Shown: positions 8,692-16,288, counted from the first letter of the stretch. The stretch: DNA of 18,053 nt from Sulfuritalea sp. (GCA_016712985.1 JADJQA010000011.1:1-18053); one strand, 5' to 3'. Notes: generated from the sequence alone by a model not told the origin. Translations and numbers: made by a program.

Positions 8692-8922
8692 ATGAAACCC
8701 AGCCTGCTAGAGCGAATCACCATCGAGCCCGGCAAATGCGGCGGGCGTCCTTGCATCCGTGGGCAGCGCATGCGGGTCACGGACGTTCTGGGATTGCTCG
8801 GCTCCGGAGCCTCCCATCAGGAAATCCTGGAGGACTATCCCTTCCTCGAAGAAGCTCACATTCTCGCGGCGCTGGAATATGCCGCCGTACAAACTGACCA
8901 CGCCATCCTTATTGGCGCATGA
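8692..8922 (+). CDS. DUF433 protein, probable antitoxin (VapB45-like)
   Basis: This intact 76-residue protein contains RITIEPGKCGGRPCIRGQRM, VTDVLGLLGSGASHQEILED and YPFLEEAHILAALEYAA. These are the signatures of DUF433, a small winged-helix-like domain. DUF433 genes paired with DUF5615 genes are predicted type II antitoxins. The start is supported by GGAG at 8683-8686 and a TATACT -10-like box at 8653-8658. I see no good -35 box. The stop overlaps the next start as ATGA, which indicates coupling. The gene has no frameshifts. Confidence 0.9.
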   Translation: MKPSLLERITIEPGKCGGRPCIRGQRMRVTDVLGLLGSGASHQEILEDYPFLEEAHILAALEYAAVQTDHAILIGA

Positions 8923-9251
8923 ACCTGTTGGTGGACAACCAGTTGCCGGTGGCGCTGGCTCGCTATCGCGGCGCTCGCGGCTGGGAGTGTGTTCATGTGC
9001 GGGATGTCGGTCTTGACCAAGCCAGCGATCAAGTCGTCTGGGAATATGCCAAGGCGCGTTCCCTGACGATTGTTACCAAGGACGAAGATTTTCAGGCGCT
9101 CGCCAATCGGCAAGGTTCCGTTCCGCCGCAGGTCGTCTGGGTTCGACTTGGCAATTGCCGCAAGGCGGCGTTGCTGGAAGCGTTTTCGAGAATCCTTCCG
9201 TCACTGAAAGAGTTGCTGGCTGCTGGTGATGCCGTGGTTGAAATCCGGTAG
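8919..9251 (+). CDS. DUF5615 PIN-like protein, probable toxin
   Basis: This intact 110-residue protein opens MNLLVDNQLPVALARYRGAR, with the Asp of the PIN-like core (LLVDxxLP). It continues with CVHVRDVGLDQASDQVVWEY and then SLTIVTKDEDFQALANR, which holds the conserved TKDEDF motif. VVWVRLGNCRKAALLEAFSR is the family's typical C-terminal segment. DUF5615 is a PIN-like nuclease fold (Mut7-C-like clan), and with DUF433 it forms a predicted toxin-antitoxin pair. RNase activity is inferred. The start overlaps the antitoxin stop (ATGA). The pair lies between the EamA gene and the nested IS elements and may have arrived with mobile DNA. Confidence 0.9.
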   Translation: MNLLVDNQLPVALARYRGARGWECVHVRDVGLDQASDQVVWEYAKARSLTIVTKDEDFQALANRQGSVPPQVVWVRLGNCRKAALLEAFSRILPSLKELLAAGDAVVEIR

Positions 9252-9356
9252 CTGGTCAATTTGGTACTTGGGTTCTTCGATTACATCCGAGCCTGGCCCT
9301 TTTGATTTCCTTTGATTTCGAGAGAACGCATCACCCAAATGATGAAAAGAGCAAAA

Positions 9357-9377
9357 CCTGACTTTGACAGCGCCGAG
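9357..9377. repeat. Left terminal inverted repeat of the outer IS
   Basis: The sequence CCTGACTTTGACAGCGCCGA (plus a final G) is the reverse complement of 12920-12940 with three mismatches. It lies 84 bp outside the transposase stop at 9461. Confidence 0.7.
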
Positions 9378-9460
9378 TAACACGCCTCTCGGCAAGCCGC
9401 ATGGCGCAAGGCATTCGGCGTTGCTGCCGAAATCGGTGTGTATCTAGGCGGGGAAGGTGC

Positions 9461-10396
9461 TCAGCCCAGATTCAGGATTGGTTTTGGCGGTTTGATTTTC
9501 AGCGATTTCAATCGCTTAGCGGCATCCGACGAAGGCTCGGTCACCTGCCAGACACGGCCGTTAGGGCTGGACAATAGCGCCAACTGGATGCGCTTCAGAT
9601 CATCCGGATATTGCGCCACGTATCCTGACATGCGTGCTCGATGGTTCGCTCAAGCAATAGCGACAGGACGGTGATGGCGATGTGCGCATGAATGCGGTGG
9701 GGCGCCCAGTGGAACACCGGACGCATCTTCAACCCGCTCTTCATCGTCCGCCAGGCTTCTTCCACCCGCTGCTGCTGTAGCCCAGCGCCATGTCCTCGGC
9801 CGTGAGCGTGTCGTCGTTGCTATGCACGACGAACTTGCCGTCGAAGCGCTCCAGTTCGGTGATCGCCTGGCGGTCAATCGCCAGGCCACGTTTCGTTTCC
9901 TTCAGCAAGCGCCCGTAGCGGGCGCTGGTGCGCAGGGCACAGACCCGTTTGGTGTGGCTCACCTTGGCCAGATCGGACAGACTGGCCAGTTCCGCCTCCA
10001 GCTCGTTCAGCCGTTCCTCACGAGGCGACTTCTGGCGTTTGGCTTCCAGCGGATTGAAGCAGACCGCATAGCGTCGCCGCCGCTCCCCCTCGCCGACGAT
10101 GACTTCCTTGACCTCCAGATTCTCGGCAACCCTGCGATAGCGTCCCGGACGTGACAGCACCTCCTCGGTGACTTCGTCACCACGGCGCATCCGGCATGGC
10201 CAGCAGGTACTTGCCGCCGCCCCCCTTGGATAGCGTCTGCAAATTCCCTGCGAGACCATGCCGGCATCGCCGACAAAGAGACAAGGGGTGAGTTGCCGGC
10301 CGCGCGGGATTTCCGCTTGACCTTCGCCACCGTGGTGACGTCGACCTGTTGCCGGGGAAACCAGTGACGCACCGGAAAGCCATCCCGCGTGGCTAC
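9461..10396 (-). pseudogene. Outer IS transposase, C-terminal fragment (IS1634 family)
   Basis: Pieces in several frames form the C-terminal half of an IS1634-family DDE transposase. In order they are VATRDGFPVRHW, VDVTTVAKVK, VGDAGMVSQ, GGGKYLLAMP and RRGDEVTEEVLSRPGRYRRV. Then come ENLEVKEVIVGEGERRRRYA, HTKRVCALRTSARYGRLLKE and GKFVVHSNDDTLTAEDMALG. VEEAW..MKSGLKMRPVFHW follows, with the catalytic Glu region, then RIHAHIAITVLSLLLERTIE. The tail runs LKSLKIKPPKPILNLG to TGA at 9461-9463. At least five indels break the frame. The fragment begins exactly where the inner IS ends, with VATRDGF adjacent to its terminal repeat. Confidence 0.85.
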
Positions 10397-10415
10397 CCCG
10401 ACTTCCGCTATTCGC
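10397..10415. repeat. Left terminal inverted repeat of the inner IS
   Basis: This 19 bp sequence is the exact reverse complement of 12406-12424. The AT-rich GCAATTTTTCCCAATTTTTG just inside may form part of the end or promoter region. Confidence 0.85.
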
Positions 10416-10502
10416 CGCAATTTTTCCCAATTTTTGCGAACCGCGCGGGCGCAAGCGTCTGATTGATATGGCATGGAGTTCTGCGGAATCGGCCAAACAC
10501 GT

Positions 10503-10518
10503 TGTAGTGCCGACCTTC
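10503..10518 (+). repeat. Subterminal direct repeat, copy 1
   Basis: TGTAGTGCCGACCTTC occurs here, 39 bp before the inner transposase ATG, and again at 12344-12359, where it contains the transposase stop codon. The repeats are in the same orientation and so are not the IS termini. Confidence 0.8.
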
Positions 10519-10557
10519 CCCCTTGCGTAGTGGTTGTGTCGTGGGCATATTGTCGGC

Positions 10558-12348
10558 ATGTTTCTGCGATGCAAGACGCGCAAGAAGGATGGCAAGACGC
10601 ACCGCTATTGGAGCGTCGTAGAGAACTGCCGACGCAAGGGCGGGGGCATGGTGCAACGGCACGTGCTGTACCTGGGCGAGATCAACGACGCGCAGCGGGC
10701 GGCCTGGTGCAAGACGATCGACGTGCTGGAAGGCAACAGCGGAGCCACCAAGCAGATAGCGATATTCCCGGAAGACCGGCAAGCGCCGGAGCTGGACTGT
10801 GCGGTGGTCCAGGTGCGCCTGGACCAATTGCGTCTGGAGCGACCACGACAATGGGGCGCCTGCTGGTTGGCGCTGGAGTTCTGGAGTTGGCTGCAACTTG
10901 ACGAATTCTGGGAAGAGAGGCTACCGGCCAGTCGCAAGGGCACGGACTGGCTGAACGTGCTGAAGACCCTGGTGGTCTATCGCCTGGTCGATCCGGGCAG
11001 TGAATGGCGTCTGCATCGACAGTGGTATGCCAACACCGCCATCGGTGACCTGCTGGACGAAGACCTGGGCGTGGCGCAGCCGGACACCCTGTACCGCTGC
11101 CTGGACAAGCTGGTCGCGCACAAGCGCGCGCTCTTCGGCTTTCTCAAGCCGCGCTGGGAAAGCCTGTTCGGTGCGCGCTTCGAGATCCTGCTGTATGACC
11201 TGACCAGCACCTATTTCGAGTGCGATCCGCCGGAACACGGCAAGCGCCGCCATGGGTACAGCCGGGATCATCGGCCCGATTGCGTGCAAGTCGTGATCGC
11301 GTTGATCGTGACCCCCGAGGGCTTCCCGCTGGCCTACGAAGTCATGCCGGGGAACACCCTGGACAACAGCACCCTGGAGCGCTTCGTCGAGGCGATCGAG
11401 CAGCAGTACGGACGCGCCCAGCGCATCTGGCTGATGGACCGAGGCATCCCGACCGAGGAGGTGCTGGCGAAGTTGCGCCAGCGGGAGGTGCCGGTGCGCT
11501 ACCTGGTGGGCACGCCCAAGGGTCGTTTGAGCAAACTGGAAAAGGCCTTCCTGGAACAGCCTTGGGAAAAGGCGCGCGAAGAAGTCGCGGTGAAGCTGCT
11601 GGAGCGCGAAGGCGAGATCTACATCCTGGCGCGCAGTGCCGGTCGGGTGGACAAGGAGCGCGGCATGCGCCGCCGGCGCCTGAAGCGACTTATCAAGCGG
11701 CTCAAGGAACTGCAAGCGCAGAAACTCGACCGCGACGAGCTGTTGCTCAAACTGGGTGCGGCGAAGAAGGAGGCCGGCCGGGCCTATGCGCTGATCGCCG
11801 TCGAACTTCCGCCCAAGGAGCAGCCGGCACAGACCGGCAGTTTCCGCTTCCGCCTGAACCGCGCCAAGCTGCGGCAGGTGCGCCGGCGCGAAGGCCATTA
11901 CCTGCTACGCTCGAACCTGGAACGCGAGTCTCCGGCGAAACTCTGGGAGTTCTACATCCAACTGACCGAGGTCGAGCAGGCGTTCAAGGAACTCAAGTCC
12001 GATCTCGCCGTTCGACCGATCTGGCATCAGAAGGACAAGCGCATCGAAGCCCATATCTTCGTGGCTTTCCTCGCCTACTGCCTTCAGGTCAGTATGAAGG
12101 CCAGGCTCAAGGCCCTTGCCCCGGGCTTGACTCCGCGCACGGTGCTGGAGAAGCTCGCCGGCCTGCAGATGGTCGATGTCTATCTGCCCACCACCGACGG
12201 CCGGCAATTGCTCCTGCGCCGCTACACGGAACCGGATGCCGACCAGCGCCTGCTGCTCGCTCAACTCAAGTTGCAACTCCCCAAACAACCTCCACCACAA
12301 ATTGCCGTGTCATTACCCGCAAAGCACCTTTCACCAACCACCGTGTAG
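10558..12348 (+). CDS. IS1634-family transposase (intact)
   Basis: This DDE transposase of about 596 residues catalyses movement of the inner IS. From the ATG at 10558 it opens MFLRCKTRKKDGKTHRYWSV. LLYDLTSTYFECDPPEHGKR contains the first catalytic Asp, RIWLMDRGIPTEEVLAKLRQ the second Asp, and YIQLTEVEQAFKELKSDLAV the Glu. RRHGYSRDHRPDCVQVVIAL is the typical strand between the first two. A basic helical insertion (MRRRRLKRLIKRLKELQAQK) precedes the final catalytic part. DKRIEAHIFVAFLAYCLQV near the C-terminus is standard for the family. A TTG at 10534 is in frame but less likely as the start. The gene is uninterrupted, unlike most of its surroundings. Confidence 0.95.
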   Translation: MFLRCKTRKKDGKTHRYWSVVENCRRKGGGMVQRHVLYLGEINDAQRAAWCKTIDVLEGNSGATKQIAIFPEDRQAPELDCAVVQVRLDQLRLERPRQWGACWLALEFWSWLQLDEFWEERLPASRKGTDWLNVLKTLVVYRLVDPGSEWRLHRQWYANTAIGDLLDEDLGVAQPDTLYRCLDKLVAHKRALFGFLKPRWESLFGARFEILLYDLTSTYFECDPPEHGKRRHGYSRDHRPDCVQVVIALIVTPEGFPLAYEVMPGNTLDNSTLERFVEAIEQQYGRAQRIWLMDRGIPTEEVLAKLRQREVPVRYLVGTPKGRLSKLEKAFLEQPWEKAREEVAVKLLEREGEIYILARSAGRVDKERGMRRRRLKRLIKRLKELQAQKLDRDELLLKLGAAKKEAGRAYALIAVELPPKEQPAQTGSFRFRLNRAKLRQVRRREGHYLLRSNLERESPAKLWEFYIQLTEVEQAFKELKSDLAVRPIWHQKDKRIEAHIFVAFLAYCLQVSMKARLKALAPGLTPRTVLEKLAGLQMVDVYLPTTDGRQLLLRRYTEPDADQRLLLAQLKLQLPKQPPPQIAVSLPAKHLSPTTV

Positions 12349-12359
12349 TGCCGACCTTC
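12344..12359 (+). repeat. Subterminal direct repeat, copy 2 (spans the transposase stop)
   Basis: This is an exact 16 bp match to 10503-10518. The TAG at 12346-12348 inside it ends the transposase. Confidence 0.8.
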
Positions 12360-12405
12360 TGACTTGGCTTCCATGCATTTCAGTCACTTAGCTGTTTCCA
12401 CCCCC

Positions 12406-12424
12406 GCGAATAGCGGAAGTCGGG
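12406..12424. repeat. Right terminal inverted repeat of the inner IS
   Basis: GCGAATAGCGGAAGTCGGG is the exact reverse complement of 10397-10415. Confidence 0.85.
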
Positions 12425-12492
12425 CTCCAGGGCAAACGGGGCATTCGACGTCGGCCCCGCCGGATGCCGGGCGCCTGCCGTTGCCCCCGGAG

Positions 12493-12547
12493 AGCCCCAG
12501 GGCCGGAGTTGCCGCCGGAGGGGCCACGCCGAGGTGGCTCTGGGGCT
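12493..12547. repeat. Long imperfect dyad
   Basis: AGCCCCAGGGCC at 12493-12504 pairs with GGCTCTGGGGCT at 12536-12547 with one mismatch, around a GC-rich 31 bp centre. It lies in the 12425-12551 stretch between the inner IS end and the recognisable outer transposase start. I see no gene there. It could be a REP-type element or remains of the outer IS. Confidence 0.5.
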
Positions 12548-12551
12548 TAGC

Positions 12552-12798
12552 TAAAATACACCCAGGGCGCGGCGCAGCCGCCGGTCACCGCCGGCACTTA
12601 TGATTCTCCGGGGAACAACGGCGCAGGATGCTTGGCTCCCGGCTGCCGGAGGCGCTCGATGGCTTCGGGGTCGGCGCGCCCGCAGCCTGATGCTGGCTTG
12701 CGATCTGCCCTTGCCCGCATCCCAGATGTTCTCCGTCAGTTGCAGGTAGGTCACCCGCTACCATCCGCCCGTCGTTGTTTGCTCTCGCGTAGGTACAT
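12552..12798 (-). pseudogene. Outer IS transposase, N-terminal fragment
   Basis: From the ATG at 12798 the minus strand reads MYLRESKQRRADGS. After a one-base break near 12756 it reads VTYLQLTENIWDAGKGRSQA, then RADPEAIERLRQ and SILRRCSPE. This is the usual start of IS1634-family transposases (YxQL..N.WD...GRS.....GRAD). The frame then stops and the middle of the protein, including the first catalytic Asp region, is not found. It pairs with the C-terminal fragment at 9461-10396 on the other side of the inner IS. Confidence 0.8.
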
Positions 12799-12824
12799 AG
12801 GCCCTATCGCGAGGCGTAGGGCCT
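12799..12824 (-). promoter_or_regulatory. Hairpin abutting the outer transposase start codon
   Basis: AGGCCCTA (12799-12806) and TAGGGCCT (12817-12824) form a perfect 8 bp stem ending at the base before the transposase ATG. Transcripts entering from outside the IS would fold this stem over the ribosome-binding region. Several IS families limit transposase this way, and its role here is inferred. On the plus strand it is followed by TTTT, so it could also act as a weak terminator. Confidence 0.5.
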
Positions 12825-12919
12825 TTTGGCTACGAAAGGCAACAATCCATGTATCTAGGCGTTTGGCGACTTAACGCCCGCAAACCCGCGTCGTTGCTGG
12901 GAGACGGCCAAAATTATGT

Positions 12920-12940
12920 CTCGGAGGTGTCAAAGTCGGG
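12920..12940. repeat. Right terminal inverted repeat of the outer IS
   Basis: This is the partner of 9357-9377 (18 of 21 matching). It ends two bases before the start of homology to the EamA gene at 12943. Confidence 0.7.
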
Positions 12941-12942
12941 CT

Positions 12943-13440
12943 TGGCGCTGGCGCAGTGCTATGCCGGCATTGCGGCGGCATTCGCCCACGACCTGCAAGT
13001 CGCCGGCGACGCGGCTGTGGTGTGGCTCGGCGGCGGCCCGGTGTTCGCCTCGTCGGTCAGCTACGCGCTGTATCTTTCCGGCAGCGCCGGCATGATCCGA
13101 AACTCGGCGCTGCGCTGCACCGCCCCTGGTGATGCTGGCGGCGACGGCCGCCACCGGAGGCCACTTCCTGGCGACGCAGCCGCTGGCGGCGCTGGTGCAG
13201 CCCTGGCCGGTGTATGCGCTGGGCGCCGCGATGGGCCTGTTATGCACCGTGCTGCCGGTCTTCGCCCTGTCCGCCGCGATTCGCCGCATCGGCAGCGGGC
13301 AGGTGGCGCTGGTGGGCATGCTCGGGCCGCTGCTGACCATCGTCTTCGCCTGGCTGCTGCTGGGCGAGGGTTTCTCGACCACACAGATGGTCGGCTGCGC
13401 GCTGGTGATCGCCGGTGTCGCTTCGGTGAGCCGCAGGTAG
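12943..13440 (+). pseudogene. 3' fragment of a duplicated EamA permease gene
   Basis: This fragment encodes the C-terminal half only: CYAGIAAAFAHDLQVAGDAA, FASSVSYALYLSGSAGMI, LAATAATGGHFLATQPLAAL and IGSGQVALVGMLGPLLTIVF, ending VSRR at TAG 13438. The 5' half is missing, replaced by the outer IS end, so no functional ten-helix protein is possible. It has a frameshift in a CCCC run near 13125. The full gene's lesion is a different one, nearby. Differences from 7773-8633 are largely silent, which argues for a true diverged copy rather than an assembly repeat. It runs toward metF, with stop codons 20 bp apart. Confidence 0.85.
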
Positions 13441-13459
13441 CCGCGAATGGCTGCGTCGG

Positions 13460-14058
13460 CTAGCGGCCCAGGCGGCGGCAAAGCTCCAGGGTAAGCCCCG
13501 CCTGGTTCATGCTGTAGAAATGGCGACGAAATGCTCGTAGGCATCGGCGTTGTAGAAGTACTGCGTGATGGCCGAATCCGCGCCGGCATCGATCTTGCGC
13601 TTGAAGTTCAGCAGGTCTTCGCGCGGGCTCCTAGCCTGCGGATGCCATTCGGGATAGGCCGCCACTTCGATGTGAAAGCTGTCGCCGGTTTCGGCGCGAA
13701 TGAATGCCACCAGTTCGTTGGCATAGCGGAACTCGCCGGCATCGGCCATGCCCGACGGCAGATCGCCGCGCAAGGCAACCAGCCGGCGGATGCCGCGCTC
13801 CCTGAAAGTGCCGAGCAACTCGCGGATTCCACCCTGCGTCGAGCCGATGCAGGACAGGTGCGGCGCGGCCGCATGGCCGGCGGCGGCAATTTCCATCACC
13901 GCGGCCAGCGTGCGCTCGCGCGTCGAGCCCCCCGCGCCGTAGGTGACCGAAAAGAACTCCGGCTTCAGCACGGCAAGCCTGCTCACCGTGGTGCGCAGCT
14001 TTTCCATTCCCTCGCTGGTTTGCGGCGGGAAAAACTCGATCTACAGTTCAATACTCAT
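13460..14058 (-). pseudogene. metF: 5,10-methylenetetrahydrofolate reductase, internally deleted
   Basis: MetF reduces methylene-THF to methyl-THF with FAD and supplies methionine synthase. IEFFPPQTSEGMEKLRTTVS, PEFFSVTYGAGGSTRERTLA, AAPHLSCIGSTQGGIRELLG and LVALRGDLPSGM match the N-terminal two thirds of the TIM barrel. FHIEVAAYPEWHPQA and GADSAITQYFYNADAYEHFV follow. The sequence then jumps, in another frame, to HFYSMNQAGLTLELCRRLGR and TAG 13460, the normal C-terminus. About 75-80 residues of the usual roughly 280 are missing at about 13520. A TAG also lies in frame at codon 6 after the ATG at 14058. Either two lesions have inactivated the gene or the assembly is faulty. It follows the holin-like gene in the ahcY operon. 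Confidence 0.88.
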
Positions 14059-14091
14059 TATGGAGTTCCAAATGTTGTTGCCGTGGCCCGT

Positions 14092-14442
14092 TCATGACCG
14101 CGGCGAGCTCAACAGCAGCCGCGTCAGCAGCCAGGAGATCAGGCTGGCCACCATCGAGCCGAAGATCCCGGTCCAGATTCCGCCCACCACGAAGCCGTTG
14201 AGGAACCACGCCGCCAGCAAAAACATCATGCCGTTGATGACGAAGATGAACAGCCCCAGCGTCAATAGCGTGACCGGCAACGTCAGCAGCAACAGCACGG
14301 GCCTGATCACGGTGTTGATCAGGCCCAGCACCAGCGCCGCCCCGAGGGCCGTGGCGAAACCGTCGATATGGATCGAGGGCACCACGTACGGGCAGGCCAG
14401 CAGGGCAATGGCATTGATCAGCCAGAGAGCGAGCAGACGCAT
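14092..14442 (-). CDS. Phage holin family IV / YvlD-like four-helix membrane protein
   Basis: This intact 116-residue protein has four hydrophobic segments: LLALWLINAIALLACPYVV, ALGAALVLGLINTVIRPVLL, PVTLLTLGLFIFVINGMMFL, and a last one ending FGSMVASLISWLLTRLLL. NTVIRPVLLLLTLPVTLLTL is the family signature. Despite the name, these chromosomal proteins are not known to be lysis holins, and their role is unknown. The gene lies between ahcY and metF, a familiar order in betaproteobacteria, and has no frameshift. Confidence 0.88.
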   Translation of the reverse strand: MRLLALWLINAIALLACPYVVPSIHIDGFATALGAALVLGLINTVIRPVLLLLTLPVTLLTLGLFIFVINGMMFLLAAWFLNGFVVGGIWTGIFGSMVASLISWLLTRLLLSSPRS

Positions 14443-14470
14443 CAGGTTTCCTCGCGTTCACCGAGTCTGT

Positions 14471-14541
14471 CTGTCGTTCCGGCGCAGGCCGCAATCCAGT
14501 GGAATCGACGAACTGGACCCCGGCTTGCGCCGGGGTGACAG
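14471..14541. repeat. REP-like paired palindromes between ahcY and the holin-like gene
   Basis: CTGTC at 14471 and GACAG at 14537-14541 bracket two hairpins. One is TTCCGGCGCAGGCCGCAA (imperfect). The other is ACCCCGGC-TTGC-GCCGGGGT (14517-14536), a perfect 8 bp stem. This layout is common for dispersed REP elements in proteobacteria. It may attenuate transcription from ahcY into the genes that follow. Confidence 0.7.
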
Positions 14542-14589
14542 CGGTCGGGTTGATCAGTGGCTCCTGAGCAGTTGAGCGGTGCGGCGGCC

Positions 14590-16006
<1,417 letters not shown>

Positions 16007-16042
16007 GAAAGCTCCTTGAACAGTGACCGGGAGGGAGTGGAA

Positions 16043-16070
16043 CTCACCCTGCCCGGTACGGGTGGGTGAG
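16043..16070 (-). promoter_or_regulatory. Alternative hairpin, probable SAH riboswitch expression platform
   Basis: CTCACCC and GGGTGAG (16064-16070 and 16043-16049), with an inner CCCG/CGGG pairing, form a strong hairpin just after the aptamer. Its first arm overlaps GCGCTC (16068-16073), which the aptamer needs for its own stem, so the two folds exclude each other. It has no U-tract. Control of ribosome access or of RNA structure is therefore more likely than classic termination. That mechanism is inferred. Confidence 0.5.
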
Positions 16071-16136
16071 CGCAGTTTGAAAATGGTCCGAGCCTGGGGG
16101 TAAGCGGAAACTACCCTTGCAGCGCTCCTCGGAAGG
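16062..16136 (-). promoter_or_regulatory. SAH riboswitch in the ahcY leader
   Basis: On the minus strand the conserved blocks appear in order: CCGAGGAGCGCTGCA, then CCAGGCTCGG, then GCGCTCACC. CCGAG (16128-16132) pairs with CTCGG (16088-16092), and GAGCGC (16122-16127) pairs with GCGCTC (16068-16073). This is the ahcY-associated SAH aptamer known from proteobacteria, which raises ahcY expression when SAH accumulates. It lies 56 bp before the ahcY start and directly after a TATAAT -10 box. Confidence 0.92.
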
Positions 16137-16140
16137 CTCC

Positions 16141-16146
16141 ATTATA
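16141..16146 (-). promoter_or_regulatory. -10 box of the ahcY promoter
   Basis: A perfect TATAAT on the minus strand ends about 5 bp before the riboswitch aptamer, so transcription would start at its edge. No clear -35 box is seen at 16-18 bp spacing. The region overlaps the divergent tRNA promoter. Confidence 0.65.
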
Positions 16147-16166
16147 TCGATTTCCGGCATTCGTGT

Positions 16167-16195
16167 TTGCGCACCGCCGCAATCTGCCCTATAAT
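16167..16195 (+). promoter_or_regulatory. Sigma-70 promoter of the initiator tRNA gene
   Basis: TTGCGC (16167-16172), a 17 bp spacer and TATAAT (16190-16195) lie 13 bp before the tRNA. This is a strong, well-spaced promoter, divergent from that of ahcY. Confidence 0.8.
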
Positions 16196-16208
16196 CGACC
16201 CTCTCTGA

Positions 16209-16284
16209 CGCGGGGTGGAGCAGTCTGGCAGCTCGTCGGGCTCATAACCCGAAGGTCGAAGGTTCAAATCCTTCCCCGAAACCA
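16209..16284 (+). tRNA. Initiator tRNA-fMet (anticodon CAT), altered acceptor stem
   Basis: The 5' CGCGGGG starts with C1, the unpaired first base typical of bacterial initiators. The anticodon arm TCGGG-CTCATAA-CCCGA, with three G-C pairs and CAT at 16243-16245, is diagnostic, and GGTTCAAATCC is the T loop. CCA is encoded. The 3' side reads CCCGAAACCA where CCCCGCAACCA is expected. One C is missing and one C is A, so the acceptor stem no longer pairs fully and the gene is 76 rather than 77 nt. A sequence error is the simplest cause. A recombination scar at the 3' end is possible. Confidence 0.93.
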
Positions 16285-16288
16285 ACAA

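Larger units (their letters stand above)
10397..12424 (+). mobile_element. Inner IS1634-family insertion sequence, complete
   Basis: Perfect 19 bp inverted repeats lie at 10397-10415 (CCCGACTTCCGCTATTCGC) and 12406-12424. They bound a 2028 bp element with one intact transposase gene. The element lies within the outer IS, splitting its transposase gene. The flanks (GGCTAC on the left, CTCCAG on the right) are not a direct repeat, so a target duplication is absent. Together with the missing transposase midsection outside, this suggests a deletion next to the insertion. The clean frame and perfect ends point to a recent arrival. Confidence 0.85.
9357..12940 (-). mobile_element. Outer IS1634-family element, decayed, interrupted by an inner IS
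   Basis: The ends are imperfect inverted repeats at 9357-9377 and 12920-12940. They match at 18 of 21 positions, with GACTTTGACA shared. A minus-strand transposase starts at 12798 and its C-terminal part ends at 9461. The two halves are separated by the inner element at 10397-12424. Removing that element leaves about 1.56 kb, in the range for this family but short, because the transposase midsection is missing. I find no convincing target-site duplication. The right end abuts the EamA 3' fragment. A 12 bp direct repeat (TGTATCTAGGCG) lies about 80 bp inside each end (9439-9450 and 12850-12861). Confidence 0.75.

Noticed and set aside
10921..11898. Minus-strand frame of 325 codons inside the inner IS
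   Set aside because: It is antisense to the intact transposase and has no recognisable domain.
10503..12359. 16 bp repeats taken as the inner IS ends or as a target duplication
   Set aside because: They are too long for a target duplication and direct rather than inverted. Better inverted ends exist at 10397-10415 and 12406-12424.
11220..12362. Plus-strand frame of 380 codons overlapping the transposase
   Set aside because: It is in a shifted frame with Arg/Ala/Gly-rich composition and no start context. The transposase frame has the catalytic residues.
14092..14442. Prophage indicated by a holin
   Set aside because: Despite the family name this is a common chromosomal membrane protein in the ahcY-metF operon, and no other phage genes are present.
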